NCBI RefSeq assembly: GCF_019049255.1
Contig: NZ_JAGMUJ010000161.1
Coordinates: 360,791 to 424,790, forward strand
Length of the DNA: 64,000 nucleotides
Source: Streptomyces sp. AC558_RSS880
GTDB lineage: Bacteria > Actinomycetota > Actinomycetes > Streptomycetales > Streptomycetaceae
Reading direction: 5' to 3'
A program made the position numbers and the translations under genes. Below are positions 1 through 7,229 of this stretch, one piece after another. The notes under the pieces were generated by a model. It worked only from the letters and a program-made list of their open reading frames with translations. It made no database searches and was not told the DNA's origin. The first letter of the stretch is position 1. Every line of letters begins with the position of its first letter.

Positions 1-1
1 G

Positions 2-655
2 GAGCCGTCGGCGGAGCCCTCGGAGAGCGAGAGCTGCACGGCGGAGCGGAGGAAGCTCGGGGCGTGCGAGAGCGAGTCGCCGCAGGCGGCCCTGCCCACG
101 GGCGGCGACGGGCCGAAGTGGTACGCGCTGCTGGGATGGGCGCTGGCCGGTCTCGTGGTGCTGGTGCTGCCGCTGTCGCCCATGCTGTGGCGGGCGAGGA
201 CCCGGGCGGTGCGGCTGGGCGGACACGGCCGCTCGGAGGCGGAGGCGGTGCCGTACGTCCTGGCCGTCTGGGACGAGCTGACCGACGCGGCGTGGGACTA
301 CGGCATCGCGCCGGACGAGTCACTGACCCCGCGCGGGACGGCGGACCGGATCGTGCGGCTGGGCCGGCTCGGCCCGGACGCGGCGGCGTCGGTGCACCGG
401 GTGGCCGATGCGGTGGAACAGGTCCTGTACGCGCCGCGGCCGCGGCCGGTGGTGGGGCTGACGGATGACGTGCGGGGGGCTGTGGCGGGGCTGCGGGCCT
501 CGGCCGGCGGCCGGCGGGTGCGGTTGCGCGCGGTGTTCGCGCCGCGGTCCGCTGTGCGGGTGGTGTGGGTGGTGTCGGCGTGGTGGGCCGGGGTCCGGCA
601 GCGGCTCCTGTCGCTGCGCCCGACCTGGCGCAGGCCGTCGCGACAGCAGGGCTGA
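2..655 (+). CDS. Transglutaminase-like (TgpA-type) membrane protein, C-terminal part
   Basis: The reading frame is open from the left edge, so the 5' part of the gene lies outside the window and only about 217 C-terminal residues are seen. They start with a polar, low-complexity stretch, then one membrane segment (visible residues about 39-58, beginning WYALLGW), then a basic cytosolic tail. The tail contains a DUF4129-like stretch (DELTDAAWDYGI, then DRIVRLGRLG), as found after the last membrane helix of bacterial transglutaminase-like TgpA proteins. In Streptomyces such a gene usually follows moxR and DUF58 genes and precedes a DUF3040 gene, and a DUF3040 gene does lie next door. The catalytic domain is not visible, so the name rests on tail and context. 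Confidence 0.6.
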   Translation, partial: EPSAEPSESESCTAERRKLGACESESPQAALPTGGDGPKWYALLGWALAGLVVLVLPLSPMLWRARTRAVRLGGHGRSEAEAVPYVLAVWDELTDAAWDYGIAPDESLTPRGTADRIVRLGRLGPDAAASVHRVADAVEQVLYAPRPRPVVGLTDDVRGAVAGLRASAGGRRVRLRAVFAPRSAVRVVWVVSAWWAGVRQRLLSLRPTWRRPSRQQG

Positions 656-708
656 GACCCACCGGGCCTCGCGGGGTGGGGCGCTTCCGGCGTCAGCCGC
701 GGGCGGGT

Positions 709-758
709 CGTGCCTCCCCCCCGTGCCTTGAGGGCCTGGGAGGTGCCCCCAGGGCGGT
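709..758 (-). repeat. Intergenic repeat family A, copy 1 (inverted)
   Basis: Reverse-complement copy of a GC-rich interspersed element seen again at 16162-16222, 35459-35520 and 41731-41793. Shared core words are CCTCCCAGGCCCT and GGGGGAGGCACG. It lies between two convergent genes and can fold on itself. The rest of the 656-971 gap holds only GC-rich sequence and the hairpin at 911-940. Confidence 0.7.
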
Positions 759-910
759 GGGGGTCTCCCCGCTCGAGCGAAACCGGGAGTGGGGGAGGAG
801 CCGAGAGCGGGGAGGCATCCCTCAAGCGCCGGGCCGCGCGACTCACCCCCGCCCAGCACCCACCCCGGCGGCCCCCACGGCCCGCCACGACTGCCCGCGG
901 CGGACGCCGA

Positions 911-940
911 AGGGGCGACCACCGTTCGGTGATCGCCCCT
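911..940. terminator. Hairpin between convergent genes
   Basis: AGGGGCGA and TCGCCCCT pair as outer arms, with CACC/GGTG inside a GTTC loop and one internal mismatch. It lies 32 bp past the stop of the DUF3040 gene and can serve both converging transcripts. There is no T-run, as is usual for Streptomyces terminators. Confidence 0.65.
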
Positions 941-971
941 GAGCCATGTCTTCGGGTGTGCGCCAAAGGCG

Positions 972-1373
972 CTAGTGGCCGCCCTGCTCGTCGCGACGGC
1001 GTTGCCAGCGTTCCTCGATGCGGTCCATCACGGAGCGGCGCGGTCTGCCCTGGCGCGCCGCCTGCGGTGTACCCGTCGCACCGGCGGCCTGCTCCCCCGG
1101 CTTGGGCGCCTTGCGCCAGCCGGTCACCGCGAGGACCGCGCAGCCCAGCATCACGAGGAACCCCACGACACTGAGCCAGACCTGCTGGGCGACCATACCG
1201 GCCATGAGGAGCGCAATACCCACGAGGAAGCCCGCGACCGCCTGGTAGACCCGTCGCCGGGTGTACGTACGCAGCCCGCTTCCCTCGAGCGCTGTCGCGA
1301 ACTTGGGATCTTCGGCGTACAGCGCTCGCTCCATTTGCTCGAGCATGCGCTGCTCGTGCTCCGAGAGCGGCAC
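972..1373 (-). CDS. DUF3040 domain membrane protein
   Basis: Protein of 133 residues. The N-terminus PLSEHEQRMLEQMERAL, then LYAEDPKFATALEG, is the signature of the DUF3040 family of small actinobacterial membrane proteins. Two hydrophobic segments at about residues 45-62 and 68-86 give a helical hairpin; the C-terminal tail is basic and soluble (PRRSVMDRIEERWQRRRDEQ). Function is unknown; in Streptomyces the gene lies beside the cell division cluster. The start is the GTG at 1373: GAGGAGG sits 6 bases upstream and family members begin at this residue, so the longer in-frame extension upstream is not used. Confidence 0.85.
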   Translation of the reverse strand: MPLSEHEQRMLEQMERALYAEDPKFATALEGSGLRTYTRRRVYQAVAGFLVGIALLMAGMVAQQVWLSVVGFLVMLGCAVLAVTGWRKAPKPGEQAAGATGTPQAARQGRPRRSVMDRIEERWQRRRDEQGGH

Positions 1374-1661
1374 GGAGTCCTCCTCATCGTGCAGTCGCCG
1401 GGGCGACCCGGGGGGTCCCTTCAGGATAGGCAGGGAATCGCCCCCGTGAAACCCGCCCCTCTGCGCCAATTGGCCAACCGGTACCAGCCATCACGTCCCG
1501 GCCCGCTGAGACTTCTCATTCCCCGGCGGCCGGCCCGTCATGCCGGGCGGTCTCCCTCGATCATACGGCGCCAAGCCGCCATTCGGGGGGCCTGTGGCGC
1601 ACTCCATGCACGGCGGGGCCACCGGACGCGCCGCTGATCAGCACCGCGTCCCGGCAGCCGC

Positions 1662-2432
1662 TCAGGCCCCCGAGGTCCCCCGCGTCTCACCGAGCACATG
1701 AAGTTGCGTGGCCACGGAGTGGAAGGCGGCGAGCTCGGCCGCCGCGGCCTCCAGCTTCAGCAGCGCGTCCAGGGCTCCAGGCTCGGTGTCGACGAGCACG
1801 CCGGGGACGAGGTCGGCGAAGACCCGCACGCCGTGCACGGCGCCGACCCTCAGGCCCGCGCCCTCCACGAGCGCGGTGAGCCGGTCGGCGGTGAAGCGGC
1901 GCGGCACGGGGTCGCCGGCGCCCCATCGGCCGTCGGGGTCGTCGAGCGCCTGCTTGGCCTCCGTGAAGTGACCGGCGAGGGCGCGGGCGAGCACGGCGCC
2001 GCCGAGGCCCGCGGCGAGCAGGCTGAGGACGCCGTCGGGGCGCAGGGCCGCCACCGCGTTGCGGACGCCTTCGGCGGGGTCGTCGACGTACTCCAGGACG
2101 CCGTGGCACAGCACGATGTCGTAGCCGCCGCGCTCGGCCACGTCGAAGAGGCCCCGGGCGTCGCCCTGGACGCCCCGGACCCGGTCGGCGACGTCGGCCT
2201 CGGCGGCGCGGCGCTCCAGGGCGAACAGCGCGTCGGGGCTGGGGTCGACGACGGTCACCCGGTGGCCGAGCCGGGCGAGGGGCACCGCGAAGTTGCCGCT
2301 GCCGCCGCCGGTGTCGAGGATGTCCAGCGCCTGCCGTCCGGTCGCCTTGACCCGGCGTTCCAGGGCGTCCTGGAGGACCTCCCAGACCACGGCGGTACGG
2401 AGGGCGGCTCGGGGCCGCATCGGGTCCGACAC
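1662..2432 (-). CDS. SAM-dependent class I methyltransferase
   Basis: Protein of 256 residues with a Rossmann-type methyltransferase fold. Motif I reads DTGGGSGNFAV at about residues 40-50, followed by the acidic strand end VTVVDPSPDAL that would bind the SAM ribose, the QGDA motif, and the post-II strand YDIVLCHGVLEYVDD. The type resembles the Methyltransf_11/25 families (including CmoA/UbiE-like enzymes). The substrate cannot be told from sequence. Start is GTG at 2432 with AGGAG 8 bases upstream; an ATG at codon 4 is the alternative. The C-terminal part (LHVLGETRGT) is typical of the Streptomyces orthologues. Confidence 0.8.
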   Translation of the reverse strand: MSDPMRPRAALRTAVVWEVLQDALERRVKATGRQALDILDTGGGSGNFAVPLARLGHRVTVVDPSPDALFALERRAAEADVADRVRGVQGDARGLFDVAERGGYDIVLCHGVLEYVDDPAEGVRNAVAALRPDGVLSLLAAGLGGAVLARALAGHFTEAKQALDDPDGRWGAGDPVPRRFTADRLTALVEGAGLRVGAVHGVRVFADLVPGVLVDTEPGALDALLKLEAAAAELAAFHSVATQLHVLGETRGTSGA

Positions 2433-2585
2433 GGTAGTTGACTCCTCGGCGCGGCACCGCCTCTTCCTCGGCGGAGCAATCGGGTTCCCTCCCCCGGCGG
2501 GCAGGGCTTCAGGCGCTGTCCACCCTATGGCCTGTGCCGTGGTGGCCGGCCACCCGGCCGGGGACCCAGGGGGCGGCGCGAGGTG

Positions 2586-2675
2586 TTTCGCCCCCGCCGC
2601 CCCTTCCCCTCCCGCCCCGGACCTCCTTCGCGCCCACGTGGCGGAGCCGCACCTCTATACGGCCCCGCGCCCCTG
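2586..2675. repeat. Adjacent partial copies of repeat families B and C
   Basis: Positions 2586-2630 carry the family B word TTTCGCCCCCGCCGCCCC (also at 48425 and 53698). Positions 2629-2675 carry the family C words GCGGAGCCGCAC and CCCCGCGCCCCTGG (also at 39061 and 61684). The family C end runs into the last codons of the HEPN-like gene. Confidence 0.65.
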
Positions 2676-3173
2676 GTACGGCAGGACCGGCTGGAGGACC
2701 AGCATGCGTTCGACCAGGCGGAGGAACATCGCCACGTCGCGTATCAGGTCGTCGGCGTCCCGGCTGCTCGCCGCGCCCTGGATGCCGGCCTCGGCCCGGG
2801 CGCGGCGCCGGGCCCCGGAGGCGAACAGCGCGCTCCACTCGGTGAGCTCGGGCGCGATCTCGGGGAGCACTTCCCAGGCGCTCCGTATTTTGGCCCGGGC
2901 CCGGGGCGAGGTCTCGGGCCGGCCGCGGGCGGCGAGCACGGCGGCGGCGGTGCGCAGGGCGGCCAGGTGGGCCGTCGCGTAGCGCTCGTTGGGTGTCTCG
3001 AGGGCGGCGGCCTCGTCGAGTCCGGCACGGGCCTGGGCGAGCAGGTCGAGGGCGGCGGGCGGGGCCGTGGCGCGGCGCAGCACGGGGTGGATGTCGCTCG
3101 CCGGGCCGTTCAGTGAGGGGGCAGGGCCGGTGGTGCGGCGCCGACGGGCGGCGGCTGCGGACGAGTTGGCCAT
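2655..3173 (-). CDS. HEPN-like protein of the SAV_6107 type
   Basis: Protein of 172 residues, mostly helical. After a basic N-terminus come AGLDEAAALETPNERYATAHLA and further helices, the pattern of HEPN domains (Arg, then His some residues on, at the end of a helix). I recognise it as the Streptomyces SAV_6107-like HEPN family; molecular function is unknown, and no MNT nucleotidyltransferase partner is next to it. The start is ATG at 3173 with AGGAGG 6 bases upstream; an in-frame extension to 3308 would run through the divergent promoter and is rejected. The last codons (QGRGAV) are read through an interspersed repeat, so the C-terminus may vary between strains. Confidence 0.65.
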   Translation of the reverse strand: MANSSAAAARRRRTTGPAPSLNGPASDIHPVLRRATAPPAALDLLAQARAGLDEAAALETPNERYATAHLAALRTAAAVLAARGRPETSPRARAKIRSAWEVLPEIAPELTEWSALFASGARRRARAEAGIQGAASSRDADDLIRDVAMFLRLVERMLVLQPVLPYQGRGAV

Positions 3174-3273
3174 GACGAACCTCCTGTCGTCTTGGTGACG
3201 GCGCCCCTCCTGAGAGGTGCCGTATGTGCACATCGTGAGGTATGGCACTGACAATCCGTTCCGACCTGGGCTT

Positions 3274-3320
3274 TTGCTTCGCTCGACTGTTCGCGCTAGT
3301 TTTTGCACTGACCAGTCAGT
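3274..3320 (+). promoter_or_regulatory. Promoter with perfect palindromic operator for the ABC/YhgE/TetR operon
   Basis: TTGCTT (3274-3279) and TAGTTT (3297-3302) form a 17-bp-spaced promoter. The predicted start of transcription falls in a perfect inverted repeat ACTGACCAGTCAGT (3307-3320; ACTGAC, 2-bp centre, GTCAGT). A half-site ACTGAC also occurs near 3247. The site is of TetR-operator form, and the third gene of the operon encodes a TetR protein. Confidence 0.6.
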
Positions 3321-3339
3321 TCAAAAACAGGGGGACTTG

Positions 3340-4104
3340 GTGGACGGTCCGCTCGGACTCGCCGTCACGGCCCGCGGCTTCGGCCTGAAGGGGCCGCGGG
3401 GATGGGCGTTCCGCGGGGTCTCGGCCGACGCGGAGCCCGGCTCGCTGATCGCGGTGGAGGGGCCGTCCGGGTCGGGCCGCACCTGCCTGCTGCTCGCCCT
3501 CACCGGCCGGATGCGGCCCACGGAGGGCCTGGCCGCCGTCGGCGGGCTGGAACTGCCCAAGCGCATGTCCGCCGTACGCCGCCGCAGCGCGCTCGCGCAC
3601 GTCGCCGGAGTCACCGATCTCGACCCCGCCCTCACCGTCGGCGAGCACCTGCGGGAACAGGCCCTGCTGCAGCGCCGTTTCGGCGGCTCGCTTCCCCGCC
3701 CGCGCCCGTGGCCGCGCCCGCGCGGAGAACGCACCCGTGAGGAGAGGGAGCGCGTCGACGACGCGCTGGCCGTCGCCGGGCTGGACCTCGCGGCCCTGCC
3801 CAAGGCCGCGCGGACCGCCGTCCGGGATCTGGAGCGGGTGGAGGCGCTGCGGCTGTCGCTCGCGCTGGCGCTGCTGGGGCGTCCCCGGCTGCTCGGCGTG
3901 GACGACACCGACCTGAAACTCCCACCCGCCGGACGGGCCGAGGTGTGGGCCCTGCTGAGGTCCGTCGCCGGGACCGGCACCACCGTGCTGGCGGTGTGCA
4001 GCGAGGCACCGCGCGACGCGGTGGTCGTCCGCACGGGAACCGGCGGGCACGACGACGCGAAGGAGGCGGCGGCCGATGCGCTCGCCGGAACTGGCCGCTC
4101 TTGA
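3340..4104 (+). CDS. Degenerate ABC transporter ATP-binding protein
   Basis: Protein of 254 residues with an ABC-ATPase layout but altered motifs. The Walker A loop reads GPSGSGRT (residues 41-48), with Arg47 in place of the usual Lys. The region before Walker B (DLERVEALRLSLALALLGRPR) lacks a recognisable LSGGQ signature, and Walker B reads LLGVDDTD without the usual catalytic Glu. It may bind nucleotide without normal hydrolysis. The next gene (YhgE type, overlapping by 29 bp) would be its membrane partner. Start chosen at GTG 3340, a few bases after AGGGGGA; the neighbouring TTG is an alternative. The operon appears controlled by the palindrome at 3307-3320. Confidence 0.7.
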   Translation: MDGPLGLAVTARGFGLKGPRGWAFRGVSADAEPGSLIAVEGPSGSGRTCLLLALTGRMRPTEGLAAVGGLELPKRMSAVRRRSALAHVAGVTDLDPALTVGEHLREQALLQRRFGGSLPRPRPWPRPRGERTREERERVDDALAVAGLDLAALPKAARTAVRDLERVEALRLSLALALLGRPRLLGVDDTDLKLPPAGRAEVWALLRSVAGTGTTVLAVCSEAPRDAVVVRTGTGGHDDAKEAAADALAGTGRS

Positions 4105-6160
4105 GCTCCGGCGCTTCGGCCGGGGCGCACTGCCGCGCGCGGCCCTGGTCGCCCTGCTGGTGCTGCCCCTGCTGTACGGCGCCCTGTACCTGTGGTCGTT
4201 CTGGGACCCGTACGGCCGTCTGGACCGGATCCCGGTGGCGCTGGTGAACGACGACCAGGGGGCGCGCGCCGACGGGAAGCGGATCACCGCGGGCGACGAC
4301 ATCGCCGAGGGGCTGCTCGACAGCGGCACCTTCGACTGGCGGGAGGTGAGCGCGGCCGAGGCCCGGCGGGGCGTCGAGGACGGCACGTACTACCTGTCGC
4401 TGACCCTGCCCGCCGACCTCAGCCGCCGTATCGCCTCCGGTGCGGGCGACTCCCCCGAGACCGGCGCCCTCCAGGTGCGCACGAACGACGCCAACAACTA
4501 CATCGTCGGGCAGATCTCCCGGACGGTCTTCGGCGAGGTGCGCCGGGCCGCGTCCACGAAGACCGCGCGCTCCTTCCTGGACCGGATCTTCGTCTCGTTC
4601 TCGGACATCCACGGCGAGACCGTGAAGGCGGCCGAGGGGGCCGACAAGCTGAGCGGCGGCATCGGGAAGGCGGAGAAGGGCTCCGAGGACCTCGCCGACG
4701 GCCTGGCGGACGCCCGCAAGGGCAGCGGGAAGCTCTCCAAGGGGCTGAAGGACCTCCACAGGGGCGCCGGTGACCTGGAGGACGGCTCGAAGAAGGTCGC
4801 GGACGGCACGCGGAGACTCGCCGACAAGGTGAACGCGGTCGACGCCGAGGTGGGCCCGTTCCTGAAGGACAACGAGAAGACCATCGGCGACACCGCGCGG
4901 TTCGTCGCCGACTCGGCCGGAAAGCTCCGCGAGGACCTCGACACCCTCGAGGAGAAGGCGCCGGCCGCCGCGAAGGACACCCGTGCGGCGTCCGACACCA
5001 TGGACGGCATCCACAAGGCGCGCTGCGAGGACCCCGTCCTGCCCGACGCCGCCTGCCCGGACCTGGAGAAGGCCAGGAACGCGGCGGCCACGGCGGCGGA
5101 CGTCGCCGCCGACACCGGTGCCCTGGTCACCGGCCACCGCGACGACCTGAAGAAGCTCGACACCCGCCTCGCCGCCCTGGAGAAGCAGGCCCGGGCGCTC
5201 GCCGGCCGCGCCCCGCACCTCTCCGAGGACCTCGACGACGCCGTCACCAGGATCAACGCGCTCGACGCCGGGGCCGGCAAGGTCGCCGCCGGCGCGAAGA
5301 AGCTGAACAGGGGACTCGGCACCGCCGAGACCGGCGCCGCGGACCTGGACGAGGGCGTCGGCGAGCTGAAGACCGGCGCGGACGACCTGAACGGCGGCCT
5401 CTACAAGCTCGTCGACGGCTCCGGCGAACTCGCCGGCGGTCTGCACGACGGTGCCGGGAAGATCCCCGACTACGACGAGCGGGACCGCGACCGGCGCACC
5501 GAGGTGATGGCCGACCCGGTCCGGCTCGTCTCCCACGACCTGCACAAGGCGCCCGACTACGGCACCGGCTTCGCCCCGTACTTCATCCCGCTGTCGCTCT
5601 GGGTGGGCGCGATGGTGGCGTACATGCTGATCGCGCCGATGAACCGGCGCGCGCTCGCGGCAGGCGCCTCCGCCTGGCGGATCGCGCTGGCGGGCTGGCT
5701 GCCGGTGGTGGCGATCGGGGTGCTGCAGACGCTGGCGCTGATGGCGGTGCTGCACTGGGCGCTCGGGCTGCAGATGGCGCGGGCGGCCGGGACGGTGGGC
5801 TTCCTGTGCCTGGTGACGGCGTGTTTCGCGGCGATCGTGCAGTGGCTGAACGCGCGCTTCGGCGCGGCCGGCCGGATCCTCGTCCTCGCGCTGCTGATGC
5901 TCCAGCTGACCTCGGCGGGCGGCACGTACCCCGTGCAGACCAGCCCCGGCTTCTTCAACGCGCTGCACCCGTTCCTGCCGATGAGCCATGTCGTCGGGGC
6001 GCTGCGGCGGCTCATCACGGGCGGCGGCCTCGCACCGGTGTGGCAGGCGTGCGCCGTGCTCGCGGCCTTCACCGCGGGCGCCCTCGCGCTGACCGCGCTG
6101 TCGGCCCGCCGCCGCCAGGTGTGGACGATGGACCGCCTTCACCCCGAGCTGAGCCTTTGA
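4076..6160 (+). CDS. YhgE/Pip-family membrane protein
   Basis: Protein of 694 residues. An N-terminal membrane segment (about 20-45) is followed by a large extracytoplasmic region with repeated GxxxLxxG units (LSGGIGKAEKGSEDLADGL, GAGDLEDGSKKVADG, GAADLDEGVGELKTG) expected to form coiled helices. About five membrane segments follow from residue ~500, an ABC-2-like permease half. This is the YhgE/Pip (phage infection protein) architecture; in actinobacteria such proteins are proposed export components. It overlaps the preceding ATPase gene and is followed after 35 bp by a TetR gene, so the three form an operon. Transport substrate is unknown. Confidence 0.85.
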   Translation: MRSPELAALELRRFGRGALPRAALVALLVLPLLYGALYLWSFWDPYGRLDRIPVALVNDDQGARADGKRITAGDDIAEGLLDSGTFDWREVSAAEARRGVEDGTYYLSLTLPADLSRRIASGAGDSPETGALQVRTNDANNYIVGQISRTVFGEVRRAASTKTARSFLDRIFVSFSDIHGETVKAAEGADKLSGGIGKAEKGSEDLADGLADARKGSGKLSKGLKDLHRGAGDLEDGSKKVADGTRRLADKVNAVDAEVGPFLKDNEKTIGDTARFVADSAGKLREDLDTLEEKAPAAAKDTRAASDTMDGIHKARCEDPVLPDAACPDLEKARNAAATAADVAADTGALVTGHRDDLKKLDTRLAALEKQARALAGRAPHLSEDLDDAVTRINALDAGAGKVAAGAKKLNRGLGTAETGAADLDEGVGELKTGADDLNGGLYKLVDGSGELAGGLHDGAGKIPDYDERDRDRRTEVMADPVRLVSHDLHKAPDYGTGFAPYFIPLSLWVGAMVAYMLIAPMNRRALAAGASAWRIALAGWLPVVAIGVLQTLALMAVLHWALGLQMARAAGTVGFLCLVTACFAAIVQWLNARFGAAGRILVLALLMLQLTSAGGTYPVQTSPGFFNALHPFLPMSHVVGALRRLITGGGLAPVWQACAVLAAFTAGALALTALSARRRQVWTMDRLHPELSL

Positions 6161-6195
6161 ACGGGCGCGCCGGGGCTCCTGTGAGAATCAGGGCC

Positions 6196-6825
6196 ATGGA
6201 ACGCAGCAGCACCACGCCGGGCGGCAGTGCCCGCCGCGAGGCCACCCGGCAGAAGCTCTACGAGGCGGCCGTCACCCTCATCGCCGAACAAGGCTTCTCC
6301 GCCACCACCGTGGACGAGATCGCCGAGCGGGCGGGGGTCGCGAAGGGCACGGTCTACTACAACTTCGCGAGCAAGTCGGTCCTCTTCGAGGAGTTGCTGC
6401 GGCACGGGGTCGGTCTGCTGACCGCCTCACTGCGGGAGGCGGCCGAACGGACGGCCGCGGAGGGCGTCGGCAGGGTCGACGCCCTGGACGCGATGATCCG
6501 CGCGGGGCTCGTCTTCATCGACCGCTACCCGGCCTTCACCCAGCTGTACGTGGCCGAGCTGTGGCGCACCAACCGGGCCTGGCAGTCCACGCTGATGGTG
6601 GTGCGGCAGCAGGCCGTGGCGGTGGTCGAGGGCGTGCTGCGCGAGGGGGTGGCGAACGGCGAGTTCAGCGACGAGATCGACGTCCCGCTGACGGCGGCGG
6701 CGCTGGTCGGCATGGTGCTGGTGGCGGCGCTGGACTGGAAGTCCTTCCAGCCGGAGCGTTCCCTGGACGACGTGCACTCCGCCCTGTCCCGGCTGTTGCA
6801 GGGGCGGGTCAGCGGCCGCCGCTGA
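6196..6825 (+). CDS. TetR-family transcriptional regulator
   Basis: Protein of 209 residues. The N-terminal helix-turn-helix covers about residues 14-60, with the recognition region VDEIAERAGVAKGTVYYNF typical of TetR. The C-terminal ligand and dimer domain contains YPAFTQLYVAELWRTNRAW. As last gene of the ABC/YhgE operon it is the likely repressor acting at the palindrome 3307-3320, an inference from position and site type. Start is ATG 6196; the ribosome-binding site is weak (CAGGG). A strong hairpin follows the stop. Confidence 0.85.
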   Translation: MERSSTTPGGSARREATRQKLYEAAVTLIAEQGFSATTVDEIAERAGVAKGTVYYNFASKSVLFEELLRHGVGLLTASLREAAERTAAEGVGRVDALDAMIRAGLVFIDRYPAFTQLYVAELWRTNRAWQSTLMVVRQQAVAVVEGVLREGVANGEFSDEIDVPLTAAALVGMVLVAALDWKSFQPERSLDDVHSALSRLLQGRVSGRR

Positions 6826-6839
6826 ATCCCGGACGGACG

Positions 6840-6896
6840 AAGGCGCCGGCCCGGGGTGGCCGCGTCCCCCGCGGGCCACCGTCGGACCGGCGCCTT
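6840..6896 (+). terminator. Terminator hairpin after the TetR gene
   Basis: AAGGCGCCGG (6840-6849) pairs with CCGGCGCCTT (6887-6896), with a second nested stem GGTGGCC/GGCCACC inside. It lies 15 bp past the TetR stop. Confidence 0.8.
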
Positions 6897-7216
6897 CCTT
6901 GCTCCCCCGTACGTTCCCCCGTGCGGTCGTCCCCCGGGTTCCCCCGTGCCTCGCTCCCGCCGACGGTTCCGGCGGAAGGAGCGGATCGCGGGCCCGTACC
7001 GTTCCGGCGCCCCGTGTCGCCGGTCCGGGGCGGGGCCCCTCTCCGTGGTCTCCACTCTCCCGTTCCCGGGGGCCGGCCCCCATCCGCGCGCGTACTCAAC
7101 TCGGCGGCTAGGTACGGGTACTCAGGGCCGCGCACGCGCCCCCACGGCCCGGTGCCGCCGACTGGGGCCCGGAGCGGGGGCGCGGGTACTCGGGACGGAC
7201 TGTCGGTGGCGGCGGA
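6897..7216. other. Intergenic stretch without a recognised gene
   Basis: About 320 bases upstream of the flavoprotein gene. No reading frame here has a ribosome-binding site or family match. Two GGGTAC words (7116-7121 and 7184-7189) resemble the -10 of SigB-type stress promoters, but no GTTT-like -35 element stands at the right distance, so I do not call them promoters. Confidence 0.4.
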
Positions 7217-7222
7217 TAAAGT
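7217..7222 (+). promoter_or_regulatory. -10 element for a leaderless start
   Basis: TAAAGT ends 7 bases before the ATG at 7230, and no ribosome-binding site precedes that ATG. Transcription would start at or next to the start codon. The -35 region is not clear. Confidence 0.4.
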
Positions 7223-7229
7223 CCCTGGC

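Noticed and set aside
3387..3410. CRISPR-like word GCGGGGATGG in the ABC ATPase gene
   Set aside because: Single occurrence inside a coding region, without the CTCCCCGC half and without a partner at 61 bp.
7116..7189. Two GGGTAC words as SigB-type promoters
   Set aside because: No GTTT-like -35 at 14-16 bp from either word, and a TAAAGT leaderless promoter lies closer to the gene.
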